Assembly (NCBI GenBank): GCA_036365145.1
Contig: JAEOAD010002183.1
Location: 620,001 to 684,000 of the forward strand
Origin: Orientallactaga sibirica
Taxonomy: Eukaryota > Chordata > Mammalia > Rodentia > Dipodidae
Length of the DNA stretch: 64,000 nt
Reading direction: 5' to 3'
The position numbers and the translations under genes are program-made. Under the pieces are notes generated by a model that was not told where the DNA came from, did not search any database, and worked only from the letters and a program-made list of their open reading frames with translations. The number at the start of each line of letters is the position of its first letter. The stretch's first letter is position 1. Below, piece after piece: positions 9,540 to 21,454 of the stretch.

Positions 9540-9999
9540 GTGGATGAGAAGAAACACACCAGAGTCACTGTTTTTCAGCATTTACGTAATCCTGATGATC
9601 TGGCATAATGAGAATGAAGAATAATTAAATTTCATGCTTACTCCATCTGGCATTTATTGTACTGTTCTTTAGAAAAAAAATGTTCCTTATTTATTATCTC
9701 CATGGTATACTTTAGACATTAAGGAAAAGACCACAGTTAGAGAAGCTGCATAGCCTTCCAGATCACTTCATTTTGAATCAAGATTTTGAGATCTTGATGC
9801 TGTCTTAGAAGTTAGAGTTCAGTAATCTTAGCCTGTGTTGGCCAGCCTAAGAGTTTATCTGGTAATACAATTACTTCAGAATCTTAGTGAACGCTCTGTA
9901 TCTCCATGTTAAATTATTTCTTTCAATCAGTGTTCCAGTCTTTCCCTTTGGAAGGGAAAATACTGAGGAGTTAGGCCTGTCAGAGGAGTTTAGGGGGGT
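9540..9999. other. Unassigned, no repeat recognised
   Basis: Ordinary AT-rich sequence to the right of the LINE-1 tail. No ORF with family features, no SINE and no microsatellite seen. Confidence 0.4.
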
Positions 10000-10362
10000 A
10001 TATCAATCAGCTTTGGGCTATTGTAACAAAATATTCCTAATAATCAGCTTAGAAGGGGAGAAAGGTGTATTTTAGCTGATGGTGTCAGAACTATCTAGCC
10101 ATGGTTACTTGGTGAGTTGCTCTGGGCTCCAGCACAGTATATCACATGGAGGTGGAGGAGGCCTATTTACTTTTTGGCAACTTGGATGCAAAGAGAGAAT
10201 AAAGGAGCCCAAATCCCCATACCCCTTTCAAGAACATATTCCCAAAGATCTAGCTTCTTTCCACAATGCTCCACTTCCTAAGCATTTTACCACCTCTCGT
10301 TTGCATCCTGTTGGGACCAAGCAATCCTCTATCACATGGGCCTTCACAACCAAACGATAGCA
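10000..10362 (-). mobile_element. LTR, MaLR (MT-like)
   Basis: Read on the plus strand it begins TATCAATCAGCTTTGGGCTA (compare the TGTATTAGTTACTGTTC start at 59697) and holds the usual antisense order: poly-A region (AGGTGTATTTTAGCTGATGG), then CCACTTCCTAAGCATTTTACC and GGGACCAAGCAATCC. The 93-aa frame is not a gene. Confidence 0.65.
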
Positions 10363-10365
10363 CGG

Positions 10366-11744
10366 AATAGTGCGTAAAGTTAAAAGGGGAAGGAAGAGCA
10401 GTGTTCAGGCTACGATGTAGCTATCCACCTGAGAAAGGAAACAAGGAAGTGGGACAGGCTGGAAAAGTCTTGCACTGTGATAGTGTTTGCTAACTCAGCG
10501 GGGAGCTGCAGGCCAAAGCCTGCTCATTAACTGGGCAGGTCTAGCCAGGCCTTTGTGCTCCTGCAAAACTTACTGTTCACCAGGGTCTTCTCAGACAGAG
10601 TGTTGTGTCAGCTCCAAGGAAGAGCAAAACCCTCCCCACAAATAATTATTCTTTTTTGTCTCCCTTGGCACTGGGGATGAAACCTGTAGCCTTGAGAATG
10701 CCAGGCAAGCATTTTACCACGGAAATATATCCCCAACACCACCACCCCCTTATTTGTTTTACTTTTTATTCTGAGACAGAGCTTGAGGCAGAATAGAAAA
10801 AAAAAAAAAAGAACTGTAAGGACATGGGAAATGGGGCACGGGCTCTGTCACTGAGATCTGATCTGCTGCTACTGCTGAGAAAAGACAGGGGACTCAAATT
10901 CAAAAGCTAACCAGTGCTGAGAGAGGCCAAATGGACCACTGAGATAATATATATTTTCTTGGCTGTCCTTGCTGAGGGCAGTAAACAAATGCTACCTAAA
11001 AGGGCTGAAACAAGCGGTAACCTTGGATCTGCAGCACTCCCCTCTCATTTCTGGGTCTGGGACAGTACTGTTGTAAACTTTGGTAACCTTTGTTTACTAC
11101 AAGGAGTTCTGTAACTTTTAACCTCCTTGCAAGTTACACTTGTTGAAAAATATGCTTGTTGAACAAAAGTGAGAGGTGGTTTCCTAGAAACCTTGAGAGA
11201 TGTAAAGAGAGCAAAGGAACCCCTTTATATCCATTACAAAGACACAGTGAAAACCTCCTTTGATGAATCTCCCCTTGGGGTGTCTTAGTCTTTTCCTTAT
11301 AGTAACAAGTATGCATCTCTCTCTCTTTCCTGGAGACAATTTTTTTATTGTACCTTTTATAAGGTCTCCAACTTTGCTTCACAGATAAGCTCTTCCATAG
11401 AATGAATTTCTCATCCATGTCACAAACCCTGGGATTCAACCTGGATAGAGAGTCCTGGAAAGCGAACTCCTCAGGCTGCTGAGAAAGGGATGGATTGACT
11501 GGGGCTTAACTTAAACTGCAGGGAAATCTCTGTCCCACTTAGCATCAACAGATTTAGCTAAGGTGCCCAGTTCAGCTTTGAATTCACTCTACAGCCTAGG
11601 AAGGAAGGAACTTGTGATTTTTCTGCCTACCTTCCCAGGAATTAGGATTTCAAGCTGGTGCCACTACATCTGGCTGGCATAACTTTGTTCTTGAGGGAGA
11701 TCTATCTGCCTGGGGCAGGATCTGGTCTAGCTCTTTATTAGTTT
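10366..11744. other. Mostly unassigned, with one B4/ID-like fragment
   Basis: Between 10664 and 10745 the words GCACTGGGGATGAAACC and ATGCCAGGCAAGCATTTTACC match antisense B4/ID-type SINE. The rest shows no repeat I know. Open frames of up to 101 aa at 11134-11439 lack recognisable domains, start context or splice context. Confidence 0.4.
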
Positions 11745-13020
11745 AGTGGTGGTACTCTGGGTGAGGTGTTAGTGTTATTTCAAGGTATTTTTTTTTTTTT
11801 TTTTTTGTGGCTATTGAAAATCAGTCTTGCTGATTTCTGTTTCTGTATATTTGTCTTTCTTCTATGTAGAAAGGCTACTGATTTTTGTGTGTTGATTTTG
11901 TATCTTGCCACATTGCTGAAGGATTTAATCACCTTTACAAATTTTGAGATGAAGACTTTTGGGTCCCTTATGTATACAATCACAACATCTTGAAATAGGG
12001 CTAATTTGAGTTCTTCCTTTCCAATTTGTATCCCTTTTATTTATTTTTCCTGTCTTATTGCTTGGTCTAGGACTTCTAGTACTATGTTGAAAAGCAGTGG
12101 TAAGAGTGGACAACCCTGTCTTGTTCCTGATCTCAACAGGAACTACTTGAATCTTTTCACATTAAATAATATTTAGGCTTTAGGAGCTTTATATATAGCT
12201 TTTATTCTATTGTGATATAAACCCTTCATGGCTATTCTCTGCAGTGTTTTGATCATGAAGTGATGTTGGATTTGTCAAAGGCCTACTCTGCATCTATTTA
12301 AATGATCATGTGGTTTTTGTGATTACATTTATTTATGGGATGTATTATGTTGATGATTTCTGTATGTTGAACCATCCCTGCATCCCTGGGATGAAGCCTA
12401 CTTCATCAAGGTGGATAATGTTTTTGATATGTTATTGAATTTGGTTTGTGAGGATTTTGTTCAGGATCTGTGCAACTAAGTTCATCAGGGATATAGGCTA
12501 TAGTTTTATTTTATTCTTATATCTCTGTCTGGTTTTGGTATTAGGGTGATACTGCCTCCATAAAAGGAGTGGGGGAGCATTCCATGGTCTCTGATTGTGT
12601 GAGCCAGTTTGAGAAAAATTGGTTTCAGTTCTTCAATTTGGCTGAGAAGCCATCTGTTCCGGGATTTTTCTGTTTAGAGAGGTTTTTGATTACCTTTCTA
12701 TCTCAATAGATGTGATAGGTTTGTTTAGGAGATTTATCTGTTTTGAATTTAGTTTTGATAGGTAGGTGGTATGTGCCTAGGAATTTCTCCATTTCTTTCA
12801 GGTTATCCAGTTTTGTGGAGTAAAGGTTTTAGAAATATGTCCTGATTATTCTTCCAATTTCATTGATTTTGTTTGTGACCTCTTCATTTTCATTTCTGAT
12901 TTTGTTAATTTGAGACTTCTCTCTCTCTCTTTTTAAAAATTTGATCAAATTGGCCAGGGATTTGTCAATCTTGTTTATTTTTTTCAAAGAACCAACTCTT
13001 CTTTTCATTGATTTTCTTAA
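11745..13020 (-). pseudogene. LINE-1 ORF2 RT region, broken
   Basis: Antisense of ORF2: the translated piece at 11780-11983 gives MIVYIRDPKVFISKF and ARYKINTQKSVAFLH, the block just after the RT catalytic box, then frames break. Farther right come words for RT motif regions and, at 12829-13041, residues just before the RT core. At about 13020 it is cut by a MaLR element and may resume as ORF1/5' UTR at 14641. Confidence 0.85.
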
Positions 13021-14639
13021 TAAACAATTTCTCCCCAACAATACTCTGCCTCCAAGAAGTGTCTATTTTCAAATCTCTATCAGCTGGGAATCTAACATTC
13101 ACAATACCTAAGTTAATGAGGGACACCTGACTCAAACCACCACATTCTGCCCCAGCCTCCATAAATTGATAACCATCCATGATGTAAAATGCAATGTCTT
13201 TAAGAGTCCCCATAGTTTTTATAAATCCTAATGATTTTCAAATATTCCCATAATACCAAAAAAATCCCCCCAAATCCATAATAGCACAGAATAAACACTC
13301 ATACTGCAAAAGATGGCATTGGGCATAGCAAAGAAATATTCAACCAATACAAGATTTAAACAAGGCAGACATCAAACTCTATAGTTCCAAGTACAGCAAC
13401 TCTAGTTAGTGAAAAGTCTCCAAGTCTGATAATTCTAAACAGCAACAAATCTCTGGAGTTCCAATTCCACCTCTCCAGCTAGGCTACTCACAGTCCTTGA
13501 AAACTTCATCTGGGGCTGGCAACAATCCTTGGAAGCCACCCCATGGTCCCAGCATCTCCACTGGGTCTCCACTGCAACTCTCAGGTCATCCTCATGGTTC
13601 CATCAGGTCTTCATGCAGACATCTAGCAAACCTGCTTCACACTGCCCATGGTCTTCTCCAAAACATAAGATCATGATGCAAATTCAATGACCCCCCTCTT
13701 TCCTGCATTTCTTATACTCCATAATACCAGGTTAGGTGCCAATTTGTTAATCCAGGGGGGATAAAGAAGACTTTGAAGAACAGGACACTCCATGAGCACT
13801 CAGGCCCCTTCAAAAGAGGCTACATTCTTTCGTTGCCCCAGTACAGGTCAGCTGGCCCAATCTCGATGGTTGTACTCTCTCATACAACTGCCACTGAACA
13901 GGTAGCAGTTTTGGCCCAAAGATTTTATTTTTTCTGTGCCATATCCCTCTGCTCCCACCAGTCCATTTCTATGCAAAGCAACCCTGCACAAGCTCTCAGG
14001 ACAGGGGCATACCAGCAAGCCTCCCACACAAGCTGCTTCTAGCCCAGTCTAGGCAAAGTTCTTTCTCACCCTCACAAGCCAAACCTCACAGTCCTTGGTT
14101 CTTACTGCATTCAGGTCTTTCAACTTTGACCAGAATAGTCCATAAAGCTGTATTAACAGTACTGAAAGGCATTTCATAGGCCAAGGTTTCAAATCCTTCC
14201 ACATTCCTCTTAAAAATCAGCTCCAAAAGGCCAAAGCCACACAGTCAAGTGTCTAGCAGTAGCACCACTCTCTATACCAACTTTACTGTTGTACTCAGGT
14301 TCACATTGTTGGCATAAATCACCCACACAAGAGCAGATTTGGGGCGGGGGGGGAGGGTTTATTTTGGCTTACAGGCTTAATGGAGAAGCTTCATGATGTC
14401 AGGGGAAAATAATGGCATGAGCAGAGGGTGGACATTCACCCTGGCCAACATAAGGTAGACAATAGCAACAGGAGAGTGTGCAAATACTGGCAAAGGGAAA
14501 CTGGCTATAATACCCATATAATCCCACCTCCAACAATACACTTCCTCCAAGAGGTATTAATTCCCAAATCTCCATCATTTGGGAACCTAGCATTCAGAAT
14601 ACCTAAGTTTATGGGGGACACCTAAATCAAACCACCACA
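13021..14639 (-). mobile_element. MaLR provirus-like element, LTR-internal-LTR
   Basis: Two copies of the same LTR end lie in direct orientation: 13030-13142 (3' LTR, truncated) and 14527-14639 (end of the 5' LTR, 14283-14639). On the minus strand a purine-rich tract (GGAGGCTGGGGCAGAA, 13143-13158) directly precedes the 3' LTR, and TGGTATAGAGAGTGGTGC (14262-14279), like a tRNA-Leu primer site, follows the 5' LTR. The internal 1.1 kb has no retroviral gene, as expected for non-autonomous MaLR. Confidence 0.75.
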
Positions 14640-14640
14640 C

Positions 14641-15486
14641 CTGGTTATTGAGATCCTCTATTTGTTGACTCACCTTCAATTCATTTATCTGTCTTTTGAG
14701 GCTGCTTTGGTTTTCTTTAATTAAGCTAAGCCTAGTTACAAAATCTGTGTACTCTAAGAGACAATTTCTTCTGTGAGATCATTTGTTTTTTTGATGATTT
14801 GCTTCCAGCTCAACAATTCACTTGAGCAGGGTCTCATAGCTTGTTATGTTTTCATTTTGGCATTCAATTTCTTTTGTTTTCTCAATTGGAAAGATTCCAT
14901 TGTGGGACTAGGCATCCTTGGTGGAGATCTCTCATTTTTCTGACTTCTGTTGCTTTTTTTCCATTGTGGTCTACCTGTCTTGGGATAAAAGTCTTATTTT
15001 ATTAAGGAATAAGCAAGTATTTGTCTTTTTAGGCTCTCCAGTGAGTGTTCTATTTTAAATGTGAGCTGGATTGTAATAAAGTGGGGTTATAACTGCAGAT
15101 TGTGGAGGTTACAAGTTTATCAAGGGTACTTGGGGAACTGGGAGTTCAGGCCTAGTCACTTCACTTGTGTGAATGCTTTAGCACAGGGAACTGGGGTTGG
15201 GGAACCAGGAGCTCAAAAGCTGGGGATCCAGGAGCAAAAGGCCAGTTCCCACAATGGCCTGTGTACCCTCTGGCTCAGGGTAACAGGGAGTTGGGGATCC
15301 AGGGGCCAGTCAATCAGAAAGCTGGAGTAAAAGGCCTGCTTCTGTAGCATGCATGCAGGGTCCAGTCTGCCCCAAGTCAGCAGGTGGGGTATGGGGGCCA
15401 GGGAATTGGGAGATGGGGCACAAACCCAGGGCTCTGGCCTACTTACTCCATACATGTACCTCCTGGTGCAGGGGATCCCTTCCTTT
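14641..15486 (-). mobile_element. LINE-1 ORF1 start and 5' UTR
   Basis: Antisense coiled-coil coding words (TTGAGATCCTCTATTTGTTG, ACCTTCAATTCATTTATC) are followed by a 5' UTR-like stretch. It matches the element at 48900-50175 closely (GTGGGGTTATAACTGCAGAT, GGAGTTGGGGATCCAGGGG). It may be the 5' end of the LINE-1 at 11745-13020, with the endonuclease and ORF1 C-terminal parts missing. Confidence 0.7.
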
Positions 15487-15560
15487 TCTTTCTTTTTAGA
15501 AACAGAGTCCCTCTATGTAGCCCAGGCTGGCCTGGAACTCATGATAATCTGTCTCCAGAG
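15487..15560 (-). mobile_element. B1 SINE fragment
   Basis: AGAAACAGAGTCCCTCTATG then GTAGCCCAGGCTGGCCTGGA: left half of antisense B1 or a related 7SL SINE, with the rest missing. Confidence 0.6.
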
Positions 15561-16310
15561 TGAATATTCTTCTAATAGCTGTACATTTACTACCCTTTCC
15601 CCTCCCTGTGACTTATTTATTTTGTTTACTCTACTTACTACAAATAAATTCAAAAGAATGTGTTTAGCTACAAGTTATAGAAGCTTAAACTGTAGAAGAG
15701 TTTTCATTTTCTCTAAAAGAGGTCTTGAGGTGGCAGAACACAGATGCAGACAGTTTAAGAGAACTCTGCTCCCCAGGGACCAGGGCCAGGTGGGAAAACA
15801 AGACCAGAACCAGTTGCCAGGGAAGCCCAAAGCCATCTGAGTTATGGCCTTAGGTCCAATCTAAGAGCAGGTGGAAGCAGAACAGCTCTGTCCCACTTAG
15901 ATGCTTTGAAGGACTAGAGGCCTTCTTTATCCTCCACTCTCCTTTCCAATGCCTCTGCAACTTCTTTCATGTTGTCTGTGCCCAAACATAGCCCCTTCCC
16001 CCAGAAATTCATAAAAAGGACCACCACCTCATTTGTTTGTGGGGTTTCCAGAGCCTGCCCTCCTCAACCCTGGTTTCAAGTTCCACCATGCTACCTTTGC
16101 ATGGGGCTCTAACTCTCCCACTGTTCTCCAGCTCTTCAAATATTTACCATGAGGTAAGTGGTTTCAAGAAAAGTCGATGTATCAAGTTGTGAGCTGTCAG
16201 TTTGGGGATTTCTCATGACTAGTAGAGCTTTGCACAGCTCCACTCTATGTCTCAATCATATCCAAAGGCAGAAAGGAGCACCACATGGGATTCTCTCTGT
16301 TTCCTCCCCT
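15561..16310. other. Unassigned; possible LTR or promoter-like block
   Basis: No repeat matched. Near 16007 CATAAAAAGG looks like a TATA box and at about 16152 GAGGTAAGT is a strong splice-donor match, about 145 bp apart on the plus strand. Either an old LTR promoter or chance would explain this. Confidence 0.3.
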
Positions 16311-16512
16311 GTTTGATTTTTTTAAAAAATATTTTATTTATTTGTTTTAGAGAGAGAGAAAGAGAAGGAATGGGCATGCCATGGCCTCCAGCCACTGCAA
16401 ACAAACTCCAGACTCACGTACCACCTTGTGCATCTGACTTTACATGGGGAATTGAATCCGAGTCCTTAGGCCTTGCTGGCCTTAACCGCTCTCCACTTAA
16501 CCATATCTCCAG
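16311..16512 (-). mobile_element. B2-like SINE with target duplication
   Basis: Antisense from a TTTAAAAAATATTTTATTTA tail to CATATCTCCAG. CCTCCCCT flanks it at 16303-16310 and 16513-16520. Confidence 0.93.
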
Positions 16513-18639
16513 CCTCCCCTTTTTGTATTTTGGCAGGGATAAATCCTTCCTGTGATTCTGTTGCTCCATATTTCACATGCAAAGGAACGTGAGCCTCTTG
16601 CACTTTGATTCTTTAGAGTGGGAGGGAGATGCAGAACACAGCCAGACAGCAGTGATTGCCGTGGGATCATACCTATTGATCTTAGTCCTTCAACCTCCAA
16701 CTTGGAAACAGACAAACCATCTGCTTTCTCTTCCTGGGGAGTAGCAGGTTATGAATAAATTATGCTGCCTCAGCTCAGAGAGTCCTTAAAATAAAGTACT
16801 GTCAGTCCGAGGTCCTCATTTCATTAAAACTAGATTAGTTTCTATTGCACATTTGATGGCATCTGATTGTTCCCTAGGATGTGAAACACTGACAGAATGG
16901 GAGAAAAAGTACATTACCTCAAATCTGCCTCACTCCCCTTCTCTCCCCAGTGCTGAATAATCATGAAAACACCCCCCCCCCACATACCCCATTTATTCTT
17001 AGCTGAATGAACCAGATCAGGTCTTGGGGACTGATATATTTAGAAAACTGCTGCAATCCTAAAGAAGGTCATTTGAGAGAGAACGTACATAATCTCAGGG
17101 TTTTTCACAAGTTTTAAGAAAATCTTCTCATGTTTCTAAGAGACCCTTCCTCTGGAAGTGGTTTGACTGATGGCTGATTGGACTAAACAGAAAGCTCAGA
17201 AGAGTGCCTTCAGTAAAGACATCCAAGGAATCATTGCCATCTCTGCTCTGAACACTTTAAATTGGATCAGCTTTCCTACACAAAGGATCAGAGAACAGAT
17301 GCCAACAGCAGTTGATATCTCGGCCTCCCTGGGTCTTCTCCCTCAGGATTCTTGTTTTCATCTTTTAGCCTCATGTTATCCTTGCTTTGCTGACATGACG
17401 GTTCCACTATTTCTTTCTGAAATATCTTCGTATTTATTCCCTGTTATGTGGGGTCACACAGAAAGACCCCCCACTAGCAACCCATATCCCCTAGAGGCCA
17501 TAACTGTCATGTCAAGACAAAAATAGGGTTCTAATTCAAGATGGACCCTACCTTAACTATGAGGTTGTAAACTTGATCTGGCTTGCTCAGGCTTTCTGGA
17601 TTTGGCTTGCACCCTTCTGGAGTGGGATCCATTCTCCTGCTCATCCTCAGAATCCTGGAGGCCTGGCCAGGGCTGATGTGACCTTCTGAGATGGGACTCG
17701 CACATGCCCTTCACAGATGGCCATAATAATGGTCTCTCAGCTCCATGCACTGCTGGGGCTTCTGCGTGAGAGCACTGGCCTGACTCCTGATCTCCGTGAA
17801 CGCCATTGGACTCGTAGTACTACCGGAGGTCAGCCTGGCCCTGGCCCATCAGTTTAAACCCTGCTGATTACAATGCATTTGTAGCTCAGGTGTCCACTGG
17901 GATCCTTATGGTTTTGAGATTCAAAATGGCAATGGCCTCAGAGCACAGTAAATCAAACCATAAAGTCCAAATGTTATCCGGGACCTTTTCTTTCTCATTG
18001 GGTGATCTTCTGCAGGTGGCTTAACCTCTCTGTTTCTTTGCTGTAAAATGAGTGTAGTGCCCTTAGAAATTTGAGATAATAACTCAATGAACAAGTTGAG
18101 CCTTAACAATAGTGGGGACAGGCTGCAGTCACAGGACATCAGAATACTATGCTGAAACTAAAAAGGAAACTTGCTTCCTCCTTGCTAGAGCTCATAGTGC
18201 TAGGAAGCCCTATTGGAGCTTCTGGAAAACAATTGTTGCCGACAGCATGAATAAGCAAGGGGACCCTGCAGACTATAAAATCAACCAGCTGAATAAAAAG
18301 TACACATTTGTGCAATAGTGGCACAAGCTTCTTTGGTAACCAACTATTCTCTAATTAGACATGAGGCCTGCTAAGTGGGAGATAACTCATATCTTGTACT
18401 GGAAACCAAGTCAGAATCCCATGGTCAGGAAACTCATAGACTTAGAAGCCCCGATTGCTCTCTGGAGAAGAAGAATGGGCTTGCACACCAAAAAGTCTCT
18501 CAAATAACTTTGCATATTCCCTTTCACCCAAGAAGCTCTTACTCTTGGTTGGAGAATCTGTTGTATTTTACATAAGGCAGAGAAAATGGAAAAGAACCAA
18601 GATCCATCAATAAGGCAAAAAAAAAAAAAAAAATAAGTG
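16513..18639. other. Repeat-poor stretch, no gene recognised
   Basis: Apart from a MIR at about 17990-18110 and an A run at 18620-18636 I see no young repeat in 2.1 kb. The frame at 17170-17526 (118 aa) starts with MADWTKQKAQKSAF but matches no family I know and has no visible splice structure. Confidence 0.4.
17990..18110 (+). mobile_element. MIR SINE, diverged
   Basis: GCAGGTGGCTTAACCTCTCT followed by CTGTAAAATGAGTGTAGTG is the typical order of the 3' half of MIR. It is ancient (shared by placental mammals) and heavily diverged. Confidence 0.6.
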
Positions 18640-19070
18640 ACTGCCCACAAAGAGACATGCCACCTCTATCACACCTGCCAGGGTCCAGAAGAAATTGCAG
18701 AGGAAGAGGTGACATGAATATTATTCTTACTGCTGGCCTGACAACCAGCTCCACTATGATGGTGACAGACATGGTGATCAACCAAAACCCATCAAAGCAA
18801 AATCCAGAAGGAACAAAGAACTCAACACTAAATCAGACTATCAACAGGCTTGCCATGAGAAGGCAGAGAGATTATAAAAGCCACAGAGTAGGTAGGAATA
18901 CCCGGAGGCATGCCTCTCCCCCACCCAACCCAAACCTGCTATGCCACAGGAACTGACTGAGGCCTTCATTGGCCGCACAGTGAATACCATAACCCCACAG
19001 AGGAAGGCCCCAGGGTAATGGGAGCAGGGGCAAGGGAATAAAAGAGTATAATCTATTAATGTCACCATTA
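18640..19070 (+). mobile_element. LINE-1 3' UTR fragment (type A)
   Basis: Matches the 3' UTR at 8715-8960 (CTCTATCACACC, GAAATTGCAGAGGAAGAGGT) and, in opposite orientation, 37958-38150 (ACTGACTGAGGCCTTCAT, ATAACCCCACAGAGGAAGGC). The type A UTR thus occurs at least three times here. Confidence 0.6.
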
Positions 19071-19518
19071 CCTCTGTCTTATGAGGAGAGGCCCAGAAAG
19101 GTGCCCATGTATTTCTCACCACATCCACTAGCTCTTAATTTCTGCTGCAGTAAAAGAGGTCAGTTCCAAGCACTGCCTTGCAGTCTCGGGCTCAATGATC
19201 TGTCCTGTTCTTATAGCCCAGGCTCAATGCCAGTCTGATTTCTTGGCTTCTCTAAATACCTCTGATCTATAAAACTGGTAATGTAGAATGCTTCCTGAAG
19301 TTTTGAGGCAATGAGGGGAATTTATTAGTTATACAAAACAATAGGTTTCATTGTGAAATTTTGACCATGATATCGTATTTTGCTTGTATTTGCCCTCATT
19401 AACCTCTCTTGTCCCCATTCCTCCCCACAACTTGTCCTTCTGCATTCATGTCACATACAAATATATTTAAGTCTAGATTTTGCATTTGAGAGAAATCATA
19501 CAGTATTTGTTTTTATCG

Positions 19519-19658
19519 TTAGTTTGTTTTGAGGTAGGGTTTCTTCTCTAGCCCAGGCTGACCTGAAATTCACTATATAGTCTCAGGCTGACCTCAAGCT
19601 CACAGTGATTCTCTGCCTCCTGAGTGTTGGGATTAAAGGTGTGTGCCACCACGCCCAG
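19519..19658 (-). mobile_element. B1 SINE
   Basis: Antisense, GAGGTAGGGTTTCTTCTCTA to CCACCACGCCCAG. GTATTTGT lies on both sides, a likely short target duplication. Confidence 0.93.
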
Positions 19659-20056
19659 TGTATTTGTCTGTTTCTTCCTTCCCGTTTTTCTTGTCCCATA
19701 GATTTTCCCTCCAGATAGATCATCTTCTTCCTACTCTCATGTTTGATAGCCAGATAGATAGATAGATATGGAGTACATATATGAGAGAAAGGTGATATTT
19801 GCATTTCTGAGTCTAGCTTACTTTATTTAACATGATCTCCCGATTCATCCATTTCCTTACCAAACTACCAAATTTTTGTTGTTCTTTATAGCTGAATATA
19901 TCTATTTTGTGTATATGCCACAATTTTCTGTATCCATCAATGGAAGGAGGGATCCCTTCATTGATGGGCATCTAGAGTGAATCCACAATTTTGTTAGTGT
20001 GAATAGTGTTGTAGTAAACATGGGTGTACAGATTTTTCTGCTGTATGCTGATTATT

Positions 20057-20158
20057 ATTTTTTTTTTTTAGAGGTGGGTCTCACTCTAGTCCAGGCTGAG
20101 CAATCCTCCAACCTCAGCCTCCTGAGTGCTTGGACTAGTACGTGTGTGCCAACATGCA
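20057..20158 (-). mobile_element. B1 SINE with internal deletion
   Basis: GAGGTGGGTCTCACTCTAGT runs into CAATCCTCCAACCTCAGCCT: about 45 bases of the B1 middle are missing. Inserted in the antisense LINE-1. Confidence 0.8.
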
Positions 20159-20305
20159 TGTTTGTATCCTGATTTTGATACCTTCAGATATATTCCCAGA
20201 AGGGGTCTAGCTGGATCATATGGTAATTTTCTATGTATTTTTAAATTTTTTGAGAAATCTCCATACTGATTTTGACAGAGGCTGCACCTACTTACATTTT
20301 TGGGG

Positions 20306-20442
20306 TAGCTGGAATATAAAATGTCCCCTGTAGCCTCATGTGTTTGTGACTAAGCCTTATACTTGATCCCTAGCTGCTGGAGCCCTTGGAAGGTGAAACC
20401 TTACTGGAGGTGTATCACTGAAGGTGGGCCTTGGGAATTCAT
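20306..20442 (+). mobile_element. LTR fragment, MaLR-type
   Basis: TAGCTGGAATATAAAATGTCCC, GCTGGAGCCCTTGGAAGG and GGAGGTGTATCACTGAAGG follow the order of the 5' part of MT-type LTRs. Only the left part is present; a SINE follows. Confidence 0.5.
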
Positions 20443-20668
20443 TTTATTTTTTTAACTTTAAAAATGTATTTATTAATTTGAGAGAGAGACAAAATGAGGC
20501 AAATAGAGAGAGAGAATGGACATGCCAGTGCCTCTAGCCACTGCAAGCAAACTCCAGATGCATGTGCCCTCCTGTGTATCTGGCTTACATCAGTACTAGG
20601 GAAATGAAGCTGGATAGTTAGGCTTTGCAGACAAGCATCTTAACTGCTAAGCCATCTCTCCAAACCCT
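20443..20668 (-). mobile_element. B2-like SINE
   Basis: Antisense from an AAAAATGTATTTATTAATTT tail to GCTAAGCCATCTCTCC. Full length, moderately diverged. Confidence 0.92.
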
Positions 20669-20681
20669 TTTTAAAACTTTT

Positions 20682-20992
20682 TTATTGACAACTTCCATAA
20701 GCATAGACAGTAAACCATGATAAATGCCTCCCCACCCCCATTCTCCTCCTCTCAAATCCACCTTCCATTGAATCACTTCTTTCCAATTAGTTAGTCTTTC
20801 TTCTATTCTGATGTTATCACCATTTCTTCCTATTATGAAGGTTTTGTGTAGGTAGTGTTAGGTAGTGAGGTCAAGAATATCAAGGCCATTTTGTGTCTGG
20901 AAGATTGCATTGTAAGCAGTCCTACCCTTCCTTTGGTTCTTACATTTTTTTTCACCATCTTTTTTACTGTGGACTCTGAGCCATGGAGGGCA
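20682..20992 (-). mobile_element. LINE-1 3' UTR (type B)
   Basis: Starts TTTTTTATTGACAACTTCC and follows the same order as 2527, 42417 and 45985 (CTATTATGAAGGTTTTGTGT, GCCATTTTGTGTCTGGAAG). It breaks off at about 20992 and joins ORF2 sequence directly. Confidence 0.75.
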
Positions 20993-21420
20993 TTTTTATC
21001 TGCAAACATGGATAATTTGACTTCTTTCTTTCTACTTGTATCCTTTTTTACTTCTTTTGCTGCTCTAAAATTTTAAGTACCATTTTGAATAAGAGTGGAC
21101 AGAGGATCATGTCTTGTTCCGGATTTTAGAAGTGAGGCTTTCAGCTTTTATGTACTTAGTATAATGTTGGCTCTAGGTTTGTCATATGCAGTTTATATTA
21201 TGTCAAGATAGGTTCCTTCTTTTCCTAGTGTCTTCAAGGCTTTTATTGTGATGGGACTCTCAGCTTTGTCATATGCCCTTTCTCCAACTATTGAGATGAT
21301 CATGCAATTTCTGTCCCTGAGTCTATTTATGTACTACATAACATTTTTCTGATTTGTACATTTTGAATAATTTTTGTATTAACAATGGAAATTTACAATG
21401 CAGTGTTACAATGAAGACTT
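20993..21420 (-). pseudogene. LINE-1 ORF2 RT fragment
   Basis: Antisense ORF2 words TGGATAATTTGACTTCTTTC, GAATAAGAGTGGACAGAGG and TCTTGTTCCGGATTTTAG locate it in the RT domain. It abuts the type B 3' UTR with the C-terminal part of ORF2 absent: an internal deletion or two separate insertions. Confidence 0.7.
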
Positions 21421-21454
21421 ACATTTTAAGCATCCAATCCTCTAGACACCAAAT

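Larger units (their letters stand above)
19330..20300 (-). mobile_element. LINE-1 3' UTR/ORF2 end, antisense
   Basis: Carries antisense LINE-1 3'-end text: TTTATTTAACATGATCTCCC, TTCTTTATAGCTGAATATAT, GTAGTAAACATGGGTGTACA, GCTGGATCATATGGTAATTT. It is split by a B1 at 19519 and a B1 fragment at 20057, and holds a short (GATA)n at 19750-19768. Confidence 0.75.

Noticed and set aside
15349..15840. Open frame of 163 aa
   Set aside because: Crosses antisense LINE-1 5' UTR, a B1 fragment (ETESLYVAQAGLELM is a typical SINE translation) and unassigned DNA.
17170..17526. 118-aa frame in repeat-poor DNA as a possible gene
   Set aside because: No recognisable family, no splice structure, and length is within what chance allows in 64 kb; kept only as unassigned DNA.
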